A DNA stretch of 64,000 nucleotides from Lentzea sp. NBRC 102530 (GCF_030269365.1 NZ_BSTF01000010.1:304144-368143), one strand, 5' to 3'; positions 19,316-27,114 are shown, numbered from the stretch's first letter. Notes: generated from the letters alone by a model not told the origin. Numbers and translations are program-made.

Positions 19316-19717
19316 TCAGCCGCAGGCTTCCTTGCGGCCGATGTAGTACCAGGTGTTGCACGTGAACGAGTGGTGGTCGAAGACGTAGCAGACGACGACC
19401 TGGTTGGGTGAATAGCGGTACAGGTAGGTGAACCTCTGGATGTCCAGCCCACCGCAGCGCTTGGTGTGCGTGTAGTCCTTGAAATCAGGCTGGAAGCAGT
19501 CGGCGGCGACTACCGCGGAACCGTTCTGGGACGCGCTGGCCGCACCGGCCGACAACGCGAAGAAAGAAGCGCTCGCCAGCACGGTGGCGGCGAGGTGGCG
19601 GATCCTGCGACCCAGCCCGCCGGTAGCCGCAGTGCCGCCGTCTGCCTGGCGGTTCACGGCGGGAGCGGTCAGCTCCGCCTCGAGGTCGGCCAGAAACGCC
19701 TGCCGTTGCGAAGTCAC
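19316..19717 (-). CDS. Small exported protein with five cysteines, function unknown
   Basis: This 133-residue protein has a polar N-terminal part (about residues 1-36, TSQRQAFLADLEAELTAP), then RRIRH, a hydrophobic stretch (LAATVLASASFFALSAG) and a likely signal peptidase site after ASA at residue 62. The remaining ~71 residues are rich in Tyr and Phe and hold five Cys, at about mature positions 12, 26, 48, 58 and 70. GTG at 19717 was chosen because GGAGG lies nine bases upstream. The long region before the hydrophobic stretch is unusual for a plain signal peptide and could act as a leader. It lies directly upstream of the glycosyltransferase gene. No family is recognised with confidence. Confidence 0.7.
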   Translation of the reverse strand: MTSQRQAFLADLEAELTAPAVNRQADGGTAATGGLGRRIRHLAATVLASASFFALSAGAASASQNGSAVVAADCFQPDFKDYTHTKRCGGLDIQRFTYLYRYSPNQVVVCYVFDHHSFTCNTWYYIGRKEACG

Positions 19718-20032
19718 GGTTGCATCCTCCGTTGCTCTCGGATTGTCCATGAATTGCGAAGACACCTGAGCGGCCGGAAAGGACCCACGAGCAATCGAGC
19801 GCACAACGCGATGAGTTCGAGGACGTGCGGCGACCGAACTCACGCGTGATGCGCAGAACCCGCCCCCTGCGGGACTGCATGGCCGCGATGCGGCCGAAAA
19901 CAAAGCGGCACCGAAGAATCGGATCGATGAACGCGTTTATTTCCCCCAGTGTGCATTGGCCTCCCCAGGCCGTCACATTTCGAACCGTACCGCACGTCCT
20001 GTTCGCAGTCCACCCCGGACGGGAAAGCAAAC
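19718..20032. other. Intergenic stretch upstream of the small exported protein gene
   Basis: About 315 bases without a convincing gene. It includes an AT-richer part near 19890-19950 that probably holds the promoter of the small exported protein gene (minus strand). I see no clear -35/-10 pair and no known riboswitch or repeat. Confidence 0.5.
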
Positions 20033-20070
20033 GGCTGCCTTCGCCGGCCGTGAAGCCGGTGGAGGCAGCC
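20033..20070 (-). terminator. Hairpin terminator after crr
   Basis: GGCTGCC (20033-20039) pairs with GGCAGCC (20064-20070), and an inner CCGGC / GCCGG pair extends the stem. It lies 11 bases beyond the crr stop on the minus strand. Confidence 0.75.
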
Positions 20071-20081
20071 GCGGGAAATGC

Positions 20082-20537
20082 TCAGCGAGACCAGTCGAAC
20101 AGCGCGTCGTTCGCCGTCACGTCGACGCCCAGGGCGAGGTCGCCGAGCGCCTCCGCCGTCGCGTCCAGCGCGATGACCGGGCAGATCGGCGCGTACCCGG
20201 CCGCCTCGACCTCGGCCGGGTCCCACGTCACGATCTTCTGACCGGCCTGGACCTGCTCACCCTTGACGACGTGCACCTCGAAGCCCTCGCCCTTGCGCTT
20301 CACGGTGTCGATGCCCAGGTGGACCAGGACGGCAGCGCCGTCCGCACCGGCGACCACGAACGCGTGCGGGTGCAGCGTGACGATCGTGCCGTCGAGCGGG
20401 GAGACGACGTCGGCCTTCACGCGGGCGGGCTCGACGGCGACGCCGGGGCCCACCATCGCCTCGGCGAACACCTGGTCCGGGACCTCGGAGAGCGCGACCA
20501 CCCGGCCGGCCACGGGGCTGCCGACGCGGACGCTCAC
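20082..20537 (-). CDS. crr: PTS glucose-type EIIA component
   Basis: This soluble phosphocarrier passes phosphate from HPr to the EIIB domain. The 151 residues match EIIA-Glc: VGSPVAGRVVALSEVPDQVF at the start, the two histidines of the active site in TLHPHAF (His58) and AVLVHLGIDTVK (phosphorylated His, about residue 73), and GEQVQAGQKIV near the end. The GTG start overlaps the nagF stop (GTGA). It is the second gene of the minus-strand arm from the dre-controlled region. Confidence 0.93.
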   Translation of the reverse strand: MSVRVGSPVAGRVVALSEVPDQVFAEAMVGPGVAVEPARVKADVVSPLDGTIVTLHPHAFVVAGADGAAVLVHLGIDTVKRKGEGFEVHVVKGEQVQAGQKIVTWDPAEVEAAGYAPICPVIALDATAEALGDLALGVDVTANDALFDWSR

Positions 20538-20770
20538 AGGAGGTCCTCGATGTCCGACGCGATGGTGTCCGCCTCGGGGCCGACGACGACCTGGACGACG
20601 TTGCCGGAACGCATGACTCCGTGTGCTCCCAACGCCTTCAGGGCCTTCTCGTCCACGATCGCCCCGTCCTCGAGTTCGCACCGCAGACGGGTGATGCAGG
20701 GCTCGATCTCGATGACGTTGTCGCGCCCGCCCAGCGCGGCGAGGATCTTCTGCGCCTTCTCGTCAGCCAC
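20534..20770 (-). CDS. nagF: PTS EIIB component, GlcNAc/glucose type
   Basis: This 78-residue EIIB protein carries the phosphorylated cysteine in IEPCITRLRCELED (Cys25), the motif of the glucose/GlcNAc family. In Streptomyces the separate EIIB partner of the GlcNAc permease NagE2 is NagF. The GTG at 20770 has GAGAGG about ten bases upstream. It is transcribed divergently from dasR, and the dre operator lies 68 bases upstream. Sugar specificity is inferred from context with dasR and nagE. Confidence 0.88.
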   Translation of the reverse strand: MADEKAQKILAALGGRDNVIEIEPCITRLRCELEDGAIVDEKALKALGAHGVMRSGNVVQVVVGPEADTIASDIEDLL

Positions 20771-20837
20771 GTTCGTACCTCTCGTTCCCGTAACAGCGGT
20801 TGACACCCGCTCGGTGCGCGGAGCATTCTCCCGCACC

Positions 20838-20853
20838 AACTGGTCTAGACCGG
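20838..20853. promoter_or_regulatory. dre site (DasR-responsive element)
   Basis: AACTGGTCTAGACCGG contains the exact core TGGTCTAGACC and matches the published dre consensus ACTGGTCTAGACCACT in all but the last few bases. It lies between the divergent nagF and dasR genes, so one DasR dimer could repress both. DasR leaves such sites when it binds glucosamine-6-phosphate or N-acetylglucosamine-6-phosphate. Confidence 0.88.
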
Positions 20854-20881
20854 AAAGTACCACTAGCGAGGAGGTGAGCGA

Positions 20882-21637
20882 GTGAACGAGATCGTGGAGG
20901 GGCCCAAGCCCAAGCACGCGCAGCTGCGCGAGATCCTGCGGCGGCTGGCCGAACAGGAGCTCGCTCCCGGCTCCCCGATCCCGTCGGAGCGCGACCTGGC
21001 CGAGCGGTACGGGGTCTCTCGCATCACCGTGCGGGCCGCGGTCGGCCAGCTGGTCGCCGACGGCCTGCTCACGCGGGCCAAGGGTCGCGGGACGTTCACC
21101 GCCAAGAGGCGCTACGACCTGCAGCTCTTCCTGGCCTCGTTCACCTCGGACATGAAGGCTCGCGGGGTCGAGCCGAGCACCGAGGTGATCAGCGCCGGCC
21201 AGGCGGCGCCGGGCTCCAAGGCGTCGCTGGGGCTGGAGCCGGACGAGTACGCGTACCGCGTCGTGCGGCTGCGCAAGGCCGACGGGGCACCGTTGGCGCT
21301 CGAGGCCGGCTGGTACAGCCCGCACATGCTTCCCGAGCTCGACCGTTGCGACCTGACCGGATCGCTCTACGAGATCATCGCGACCCGGTACGGAATCCAG
21401 CTCGACCACGCGCGGCAGACCGTGTGGGCCGAGACCGCCGACGCGGAGACCGCGAAGGCGCTCGACGTCCGCAAGGGCAGCCCGCTCCTCGTGTTCAGGA
21501 GGGTCGCCAGTGCCAACGGGCAGCCCTGCGAAGACGTGACTTCCTGGTACCGGGGCGATCTCTACCAGGTGACCATGCAACTGGACCGGACCGTCCCGGG
21601 TTCCGCTCCTCACTCCGCCAAGGGAGGTACCACATGA
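20882..21637 (+). CDS. dasR: GntR/HutC-family regulator DasR
   Basis: This 251-residue repressor has an N-terminal winged helix (PIPSERDLAERYGVSRITVRAAV at about residues 35-57, RGTFTAKRR wing) and a HutC/UTRA effector domain (about residues 80-235). DasR senses phosphorylated amino sugars and controls GlcNAc uptake, chitin use and often antibiotic production in streptomycetes. AGGAGG precedes the GTG start. The dre site lies just upstream, and the stop overlaps nagE (ATGA), which makes the regulator part of the permease operon. Identity as DasR rather than another GntR protein rests on the dre site and PTS context. Confidence 0.9.
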   Translation: MNEIVEGPKPKHAQLREILRRLAEQELAPGSPIPSERDLAERYGVSRITVRAAVGQLVADGLLTRAKGRGTFTAKRRYDLQLFLASFTSDMKARGVEPSTEVISAGQAAPGSKASLGLEPDEYAYRVVRLRKADGAPLALEAGWYSPHMLPELDRCDLTGSLYEIIATRYGIQLDHARQTVWAETADAETAKALDVRKGSPLLVFRRVASANGQPCEDVTSWYRGDLYQVTMQLDRTVPGSAPHSAKGGTT

Positions 21638-22935
21638 GCGCCAGCGCCCCAGAGGCGACAGGCGGTCGCGGGTTCAAGGGCCTGGCCGGTATGCAGCGGT
21701 TCGGCCGCAGCCTCATGCTGCCGATCGCCTCACTGCCCGCCGCCGCACTTCTCCTGCGTCTCGGCCAGCCCGACCTGCTCGGCAAGGACGGTCTGGGCTG
21801 GAACAAGGTCGCCGCCGTCATCGGTGGCGCGGGTGACGCCCTGTTCAGCAACCTGCCGCTGCTGTTCGCGGTGGGTGTGGCGATCGGCTTCGCCCGCAGG
21901 GGCGACGGTTCGACCGCGCTGTCGGCCGTGGTCGGTTTCGTGGTGACGCAGGCCGTCTTCAAGGCCATGTCGCCCATGGTCCTGCCGCTCGCCGAGGACC
22001 CGACCAAGCAGGAGCAGATCAACTACTCGGTGCTGACCGGCATCGTGGTGGGCCTGATCTCCGCCGTGCTGTGGCAGAAGTACCACCGCATCAAGCTGCC
22101 CCCGTACCTCGCGTTCTTCGGTGGCCGCCGCTTCGTGCCGATCATCGTCGCGGGTGTCATGATCCCGGTCGCCGTGGTCATGGGTCTCATCTACCCGTGG
22201 TTCGACAAGGGCCTGACCGCCGTCGGCGAGGCCGTCGCGGGCAGCACGATCGTCGGTGCCGGCATCTACGGCGTGATCAACCGCCTCCTGATCCCGCTGG
22301 GTCTGCACCACATCCCGAACACGTTCATGTGGCAGGTCTTCGGCGAGTACCAGGTCGACGGTGCCACCAAGACCGGTGACATCCCGCGCTTCTTCGCCGG
22401 TGACCCGACCGCGGGCACGTTCATGTCCGGCTTCTTCCCGATCTTCATGTTCGCGCTCCCCGCGGCCGCCCTGGCGATCATCCACACCGCCAAGCCGTCG
22501 CAGAAGAAGATCATCGCCGGCATCATGGGCTCCGCGGCCCTCACCTCGTTCATCACGGGTGTCACCGAGCCGCTCGAGTTCGCGTTCATGTTCGTCGCGT
22601 GGCCGCTGTACGTCATCCACGCGATCCTGACCGGTACGTCGCTCGCCATCACGAACGCCCTGGGCGTGCACGACGGTTTCGGCTTCTCGGCCGGTGTGAT
22701 CGACTACCTGCTCAACTTCAACATCGCTACGCGGCCGCTGCTCATCATCCCGATCGGTCTCGTGTACGCGGCGATCTACTACTTCGTGTTCCGCTGGGTC
22801 ATCACCAAGTGGAACCTGAAGACGCCGGGCCGCGAGGACGACGAGTCGCCGGAGGCCGACGAGAGCGTCGTGGGTGCCTCGGGTGCGGCCGACACGGCCG
22901 TGACCGAGAAGCCCGCCAGGCACGACAGGCAGTAG
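21634..22935 (+). CDS. nagE: PTS EIIC permease, N-acetylglucosamine type
   Basis: This 433-residue membrane permease has about ten hydrophobic helices. It matches the EIIC glucose/GlcNAc group: GRSLMLPIASLPAAALLLRL, NLPLLFAVGVAIGFAR, GLHHIPNTFMWQ and the sugar-binding TGVTEPLEFAFMF. There is no fused EIIB or EIIA domain, which fits the separate nagF and crr genes. The ATG at 21634 overlaps the dasR stop (ATGA) and has AGGGAGG upstream. The charged C-terminal tail (residues 405-433) is poorly conserved in such proteins. Confidence 0.92.
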   Translation: MSASAPEATGGRGFKGLAGMQRFGRSLMLPIASLPAAALLLRLGQPDLLGKDGLGWNKVAAVIGGAGDALFSNLPLLFAVGVAIGFARRGDGSTALSAVVGFVVTQAVFKAMSPMVLPLAEDPTKQEQINYSVLTGIVVGLISAVLWQKYHRIKLPPYLAFFGGRRFVPIIVAGVMIPVAVVMGLIYPWFDKGLTAVGEAVAGSTIVGAGIYGVINRLLIPLGLHHIPNTFMWQVFGEYQVDGATKTGDIPRFFAGDPTAGTFMSGFFPIFMFALPAAALAIIHTAKPSQKKIIAGIMGSAALTSFITGVTEPLEFAFMFVAWPLYVIHAILTGTSLAITNALGVHDGFGFSAGVIDYLLNFNIATRPLLIIPIGLVYAAIYYFVFRWVITKWNLKTPGREDDESPEADESVVGASGAADTAVTEKPARHDRQ

Positions 22936-22955
22936 TCAGCTCAGCTCAACCAGCT

Positions 22956-23975
22956 CTACCGGGAGGAACCATCATGGCCGAGCGACGGGTCACCGTGGCC
23001 AGCAAGGTCGGACTGCACGCCCGGCCTGCCGCACTGCTGGCGAAGGCCGCCGCCGACCAACCGGTGACGGTCACCATCCGCAAGGACGGCGGCGAAGCCG
23101 TGGAAGCGGCGAGTGTCCTGGGACTCATGACCCTGGGCGCGATGCACGGTGACGAGGTGGTGCTCAGCGCCGAGGGGGACGGAGCGGACGCTGCTCTCGA
23201 CGCCATCGCCGAACTGATCGCCACCGACCACGACGGGTGATCCCGGTCGTGAGTGGTCCTGCCCGCCCCGACGGACGGGACCACTCACGGCCCACCCGAA
23301 GTGCAGCACCACACCCGCGGTCACGACGCCGGCGAGAGTCGACGGCGTGGCCTGCGGGTAGCTCACCATCAGCCACACCCCGCCGGCCGCCAGCGCGGGC
23401 GGCACGACCAGTCCCGCGGTCCACCTGCGCAGCAGCAGGAACGCGAAGGTCGAGACCAGCAGCGCCGCGCCGAGCGTGTCGCTGAACCGGTGCCAGCCGA
23501 GCGACACCGTCTCCGCCGCCACCGCTCCCGCGCCGATCGCCCCGGGCACCGCCACGAACAGCGCGAACCGGCGCGGCACGGCCATCGTCACCGCGATCAC
23601 CGACGCCACCGCGGCCGTCGTGTGTCCACTCGGGAAGCTGTTGTGCACCAGCACCGCCTCGTCGTCCATCGGCGGCCGCACCAGCACGTGCAGCTTCAGC
23701 ACCTGCGCCCCCAGCACCGAACCGCCGAGCAGCAGCAACGGCATGAGCGACTTCTTGCGCGCGAACACGATGACGAGCACGGCGGCGACGACGATCGCCA
23801 TGTCCACGTCGGACGCCCACGAGCGTTGCAACGACAACTCGGGCAACGCGGCGTTCTCCGCCTTCTGCCCGAACGACGTCCACACCAGCGCGAAGTATGT
23901 GAAGAGGAATCCCACCAAGCTTCCGGCCATGCGTTCGAGATTCCGCGAGCCGGTCCATGAGAACGTCCACACCAT
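22956..23975 (-). CDS. PAP2-family phosphatase with a C-terminal extension antisense to ptsH
   Basis: This is a membrane phosphatase of the lipid phosphatase type. The three PAP2 motifs are visible: KLHVLVRPP, then HNSFPSGHTTAA, then SLGWHRFSDTLGA, with several membrane helices. The recognisable domain ends near 23290 (about residue 228), yet the frame stays open to 22956. It runs through the ptsH terminator and the whole ptsH gene on the opposite strand. The ~110 extra residues have no membrane helix and look like antisense-coded sequence, so the true stop was probably lost. The start is ATG 23975 or ATG 23930; neither has a strong ribosome-binding site. Confidence 0.8.
   Translation of the reverse strand: MVWTFSWTGSRNLERMAGSLVGFLFTYFALVWTSFGQKAENAALPELSLQRSWASDVDMAIVVAAVLVIVFARKKSLMPLLLLGGSVLGAQVLKLHVLVRPPMDDEAVLVHNSFPSGHTTAAVASVIAVTMAVPRRFALFVAVPGAIGAGAVAAETVSLGWHRFSDTLGAALLVSTFAFLLLRRWTAGLVVPPALAAGGVWLMVSYPQATPSTLAGVVTAGVVLHFGWAVSGPVRRGGQDHSRPGSPVVVGGDQFGDGVESSVRSVPLGAEHHLVTVHRAQGHESQDTRRFHGFAAVLADGDRHRLVGGGLRQQCGRPGVQSDLAGHGDPSLGHDGSSR
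22974..23240 (+). CDS. ptsH: PTS phosphocarrier HPr
   Basis: This 88-residue protein passes phosphate from EI to EIIA. The active site VGLHARPAALL has His15. The regulatory serine region is AASVLGLMTLGAMHG. The ATG has GGGAGGA seven bases upstream and the gene follows nagE by 38 bases, so it is probably cotranscribed. Enzyme I (ptsI) is not in this window. A perfect hairpin terminator follows at 23249-23288. Confidence 0.95.
   Translation: MAERRVTVASKVGLHARPAALLAKAAADQPVTVTIRKDGGEAVEAASVLGLMTLGAMHGDEVVLSAEGDGADAALDAIAELIATDHDG
23249..23288 (+). terminator. Hairpin terminator after ptsH
   Basis: GTGAGTGGTCC (23249-23259) and GGACCACTCAC (23278-23288) are exact complements with an 18-base GC-rich loop. 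It begins eight bases beyond the ptsH stop. The same bases are also part of the reading frame of the PAP2 gene on the other strand. Confidence 0.8.
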
Positions 23976-24023
23976 GTCATGGTTCCGCTACAGAACGGGC
24001 GACCCCGCGTTCTCCCGCCGATA

Positions 24024-24707
24024 ATGGATCTCGTGGCGATGGTCTTGCTGGTGGAGGACGACCCCTCGGTGCGTGAAGGACTCGGACTGGCGTTGCGCCG
24101 GCAGGGGCACGAGGTCCGCGCGGCGCCGACAGGTGAGGAAGGCGTCGAGCGACTGCGCGAGTCCCGCCCCGACATCGTGGTCCTCGACATCATGCTGCCG
24201 GGCATCGACGGCTTCGAGACGTGCCGCCGGATGCGGTCGCACGCCGAGGTGCCGATCATCATGCTGACCGCTCGCGGCGACGACTTCGACGTGGTGGCGG
24301 GCCTGGAGGCGGGTGCGGACGACTACGTGGTCAAGCCCGTCGAACCGCGCGTGCTGGAGGCCCGCATCCGGGCGGTGCTGCGGCGGACGGTCTCCGAGCC
24401 GTCGTCGGTCGAACGGCACGGGTCGCTGCTGATCGATCGGGCAGGACTTCAGGTGCTCAAGAACGACGTGAAGGTCGCGCTGACCCCGACCGAGCTGAAG
24501 CTGCTGCTCGAACTGTCCCGCACCCCCGGCCGCGTGCTGACCCGCCAGCAGATCCTCGAAGCGGTGTGGGAGCACGACTACCTGGGCGACTCGCGGCTGG
24601 TCGACGCGTGCGTGCAGCGGTTGCGCGCGAAGATCGAGGACGTGCCCGGCGAACCGGGGTACGTGCACACCGTGCGCGGCTTCGGTTACCGCTTCGGCCC
24701 GCGATGA
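24024..24707 (+). CDS. cseB: OmpR-family response regulator, CseB-like
   Basis: This 227-residue regulator has a receiver domain (MVLLVEDDPSVREGL, phospho-acceptor Asp in VVLDIMLPG, Lys in DDYVVKP) and a winged-helix DNA-binding domain (VALTPTELKLLLELSRTPG to TVRGFGYRF). The sequence and its neighbours, a kinase and a lipoprotein, resemble the CseABC cell-envelope stress system of Streptomyces. The gene symbol is by that similarity. Possible starts are ATG 24024, GTG 24033 and ATG 24039; none has a clear ribosome-binding site. It is divergent from the PAP2 gene by about 50 bases. Confidence 0.82.
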   Translation: MDLVAMVLLVEDDPSVREGLGLALRRQGHEVRAAPTGEEGVERLRESRPDIVVLDIMLPGIDGFETCRRMRSHAEVPIIMLTARGDDFDVVAGLEAGADDYVVKPVEPRVLEARIRAVLRRTVSEPSSVERHGSLLIDRAGLQVLKNDVKVALTPTELKLLLELSRTPGRVLTRQQILEAVWEHDYLGDSRLVDACVQRLRAKIEDVPGEPGYVHTVRGFGYRFGPR

Positions 24708-24714
24708 GCGTGCG

Positions 24715-26061
24715 ATGAGGTCGTTGCTGCGCGGCCTGCGCCCGCGGCTGATGGCGGCGTTCCTGCTGCTGACGGTCCTGGGCGCGGTCGGCGCGGCGGG
24801 CGCCTCCTACGCGACGGCCCGCACGTTGCTGCTGGAGGACGCGCAGGACAGCTTCATGAACCCGCTGGTGCAGAACGTCCGCGAGTACGCGCAGCGGCTG
24901 ACCGTGCCTCCGTCGCAGCGGGACCTGGACGACTTCGCGGCGTTCCTGCGCGGGTCGTCGGTCGTGACGTTCGAGGGGATGCGGTCGGGCAACGGGCCCG
25001 ATCCGTCGTTCGTCCCCGCCGAGATGCGCGAGATGCTCGAGTCCAGCAGGACGATCCTCTGGCAGCGGCGCACCGACATGATCAACCCGTACGTCGTGGT
25101 CGGCATCCCGTTGCTGCGCGCCGACGGCACGCCCACCGGCGTCGAGGTGTGGGCGGTCACCGAGCTGACCGCCACGCAGACCGCCATCAACAGCTTCTCG
25201 ACCGCCGCGTGGGTCGGCGTGAGCCTCGTGGTGCCCCTGGCGCTGGGTCTCGCGCTGTTCACCGCGCGGGGCGTGCTGCGGCCGGTCCGCAGGCTCGGCG
25301 CCGCCGCCCGCGCCCTCGGTTCCGGCCGCCTGGACACCCGTGTGGACGTGCGGGGGTCGGACGAGCTCGCGGACCTCGCCCGCACGTTCAACGCCGCCGC
25401 GGAGCAGCTGGAGGCCTCGCAGGCCGCCTCCCGCCGGTTCGTGGCGGACGTGTCGCACGAACTCCGCACCCCGCTGACGGCCATGAACGCCGTGACCGGG
25501 GTGCTGGACGAGGACGCCGGCACGCTGCCGCCGGACACCGCCGTGGCGGCCCGCCTGGTCTCCGCCGAGACCCGCAAGCTCACCCGCCTGGTCAACGACC
25601 TGATGGAGATCTCCCGCTTCGACGAGGGCCGCAACCTCCTCGAACTGGACGACTGGGACCTCGGCACCGCCGTCCGCGACACCCTGGCCGCGCGCGGCTG
25701 GACCGGCTCGGTCGAGGCGTCGCTGCCCGAGGGCGTGGTGGTGCGGGTGGACCGCCGCCGGCTCGACGTCATCGTGGCGAACCTCGTCGGCAACGCGCTG
25801 AAGCACGGCGGCGTGCCGGTGCGGGTGACCGTGCGGCCCGGTGTCGTCGAGGTGGCCGACCACGGCCCCGGCATCCCCGCCGACGCCCTCCCCCACATCT
25901 TCGACCGCTTCTACAAGGCAGACACGGCCCGCTCCCGTTCCGAGGGCAGCGGGCTGGGATTGGCGATCGCATGGGAGAACGCACGCCTGCACGGCGGCTC
26001 CATCGAGGCGGCCAACGCCCCCGGTGGCGGAGCGGTCTTCCGATTGCGCTTGCCCTCGTGA
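24715..26061 (+). CDS. cseC: Sensor histidine kinase, CseC-like
   Basis: This 448-residue kinase has two membrane helices (about residues 14-34 and 161-183) around an extracytoplasmic sensor domain of ~125 residues. A HAMP linker follows (RRLGAAARALGSGRLDTR), then the phosphorylated His in VADVSHELRTPLTAM near residue 245. The ATPase boxes are NLVGNALKHGG, DHGPGIP and GSGLGLAIAWENARLHGG. It follows the regulator gene by 7 bases. Its 3' end overlaps the lipoprotein gene by 91 bases. By family it would sense envelope damage and phosphorylate the upstream regulator. Confidence 0.85.
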   Translation: MRSLLRGLRPRLMAAFLLLTVLGAVGAAGASYATARTLLLEDAQDSFMNPLVQNVREYAQRLTVPPSQRDLDDFAAFLRGSSVVTFEGMRSGNGPDPSFVPAEMREMLESSRTILWQRRTDMINPYVVVGIPLLRADGTPTGVEVWAVTELTATQTAINSFSTAAWVGVSLVVPLALGLALFTARGVLRPVRRLGAAARALGSGRLDTRVDVRGSDELADLARTFNAAAEQLEASQAASRRFVADVSHELRTPLTAMNAVTGVLDEDAGTLPPDTAVAARLVSAETRKLTRLVNDLMEISRFDEGRNLLELDDWDLGTAVRDTLAARGWTGSVEASLPEGVVVRVDRRRLDVIVANLVGNALKHGGVPVRVTVRPGVVEVADHGPGIPADALPHIFDRFYKADTARSRSEGSGLGLAIAWENARLHGGSIEAANAPGGGAVFRLRLPS

Positions 26062-26447
26062 CGCTCACGTCGTGCGGCATCCGCCCGACCCCCGTGCTGA
26101 CCGGCGGCGACGGGCCGACGGTCTCGTCGCACACGTTGACGATCTACCTGGTGAAGCCGGAAGGGGACGGCCTGGTGCGCCGGACCCGTTCCTACACGGG
26201 CAAGGTCGACATCACGACCTCGATGAACCTGCTGCTGGCGGGCCCCGACGAGGAGGAGAAGAAGCTCGGCCTGCTGAGCGAAGTGCCGGTGACGGACGAG
26301 AAGGCGCAGATCGTGCTCGGCCGGATCGCGTTGCCGCCGGGCGTGCAGCCGACGTCCAAGTGGGCGATCCTCCAGATCGAGTGCACCGCCCTGGCGGCCC
26401 GCGCGAGGGTCGAGGGCGTGGAGTTCACCGACGAGAACTGCCCCTAG
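25971..26447 (+). CDS. GerMN-type lipoprotein overlapping the kinase gene
   Basis: This protein has a lipobox (LPIALALVTLTSC) after an Arg-rich n-region. The domain that follows (SSHTLTIYLVKPEGDGLVRR, then TTSMNLLLAGPDEEEKK) resembles GerMN domains. ATG at 25971 gives 158 residues and is the only in-frame start that yields a full signal peptide; the next, GTG 26067, would leave only a few residues before the lipobox Cys. The gene therefore begins inside the last 91 bases of the kinase gene. In Streptomyces CseA is a lipoprotein that damps the Cse system; whether this protein plays that part is inference. Confidence 0.75.
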   Translation: MGERTPARRLHRGGQRPRWRSGLPIALALVTLTSCGIRPTPVLTGGDGPTVSSHTLTIYLVKPEGDGLVRRTRSYTGKVDITTSMNLLLAGPDEEEKKLGLLSEVPVTDEKAQIVLGRIALPPGVQPTSKWAILQIECTALAARARVEGVEFTDENCP

Positions 26448-26941
26448 AAGCGTTCGTACAGCACGTCTTCGTCGTTGGTGAGGTGGCCGTCGTACGGGCC
26501 GACCTTGGTGATCCCGACGCCTTCGCGGAACACCACCTGCAGGCCGTGCTCGACCTCCCACGCGCACTCGGCCTCGACCGACACGAACACCGGCTCACCC
26601 TCGCCGCCCCGGCTCACCGTCACCTCGTGGCCGACGAGCGTGACGTGGTCCCAGACCTGGTCCGGCCCGGCGATGCGCGGGAAGTCGTCCAGCCCGTCAC
26701 CGAAGACCTCGCCCATGTGCCGGTAGTAGTCGAAGACCGCGGCCGAGGCCGCCTCCAGGGCCCGGTGGTCGAGGGCCAGGAAAGCCCTGACGGCGGCGTG
26801 GAACTCGTGCGGCGCCGGGTCGTCCTGGTAACCGTCTACGTGGAAGCGCAGGGAGCCGCCCAGCACGGGGACGTGGACGGGTGCGCTGACCAGACCGTCG
26901 TAGTCGTCTTCGGTCAGGGTGCCGAGCCCGGGGAACTCCAT
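26444..26941 (-). CDS. DUF6985-like protein of unknown function
   Basis: This 165-residue soluble protein begins MEFPGLGTLTEDDYDGLVSA and contains VPVLGGSLRFHVDGYQ, a helical part (HEFHAAVRAFLALDHRALEAA) and a C-terminal beta part (HEVTVSRGGEGEPVFVSV). The pattern resembles DUF6985-type proteins, which are small and of unknown role. The stop overlaps the stop of the lipoprotein gene by 3 bases in a tail-to-tail arrangement. I see no catalytic motif. Confidence 0.65.
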   Translation of the reverse strand: MEFPGLGTLTEDDYDGLVSAPVHVPVLGGSLRFHVDGYQDDPAPHEFHAAVRAFLALDHRALEAASAAVFDYYRHMGEVFGDGLDDFPRIAGPDQVWDHVTLVGHEVTVSRGGEGEPVFVSVEAECAWEVEHGLQVVFREGVGITKVGPYDGHLTNDEDVLYERF

Positions 26942-27082
26942 GCGGGCATCGTAGGAAAGTGGAGGGGCGCACCGGCGGCCGTGGTGCCGAAGCCGGTAGG
27001 CCCACGCGCCCGAGCGGAGCCCTCGGCCGGCACACCCGTGCGCCCCACCCGCCGGTTCTCCCGCAGAACACCGGCATGCGAT

Positions 27083-27114
27083 GACCGCGGGCGAGTGGCA
27101 CATCGTCCGCGGTC
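27083..27114. terminator. Hairpin in the gap after aroE
   Basis: GACCGCGG (27083-27090) and CCGCGGTC (27107-27114) form a perfect 8-bp stem with a 16-base loop. It lies about 75 bases past the aroE stop and may end the alaS-ruvX-mltG-aroE transcript. The rest of 26942-27186 holds nothing I can identify. Confidence 0.5.
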
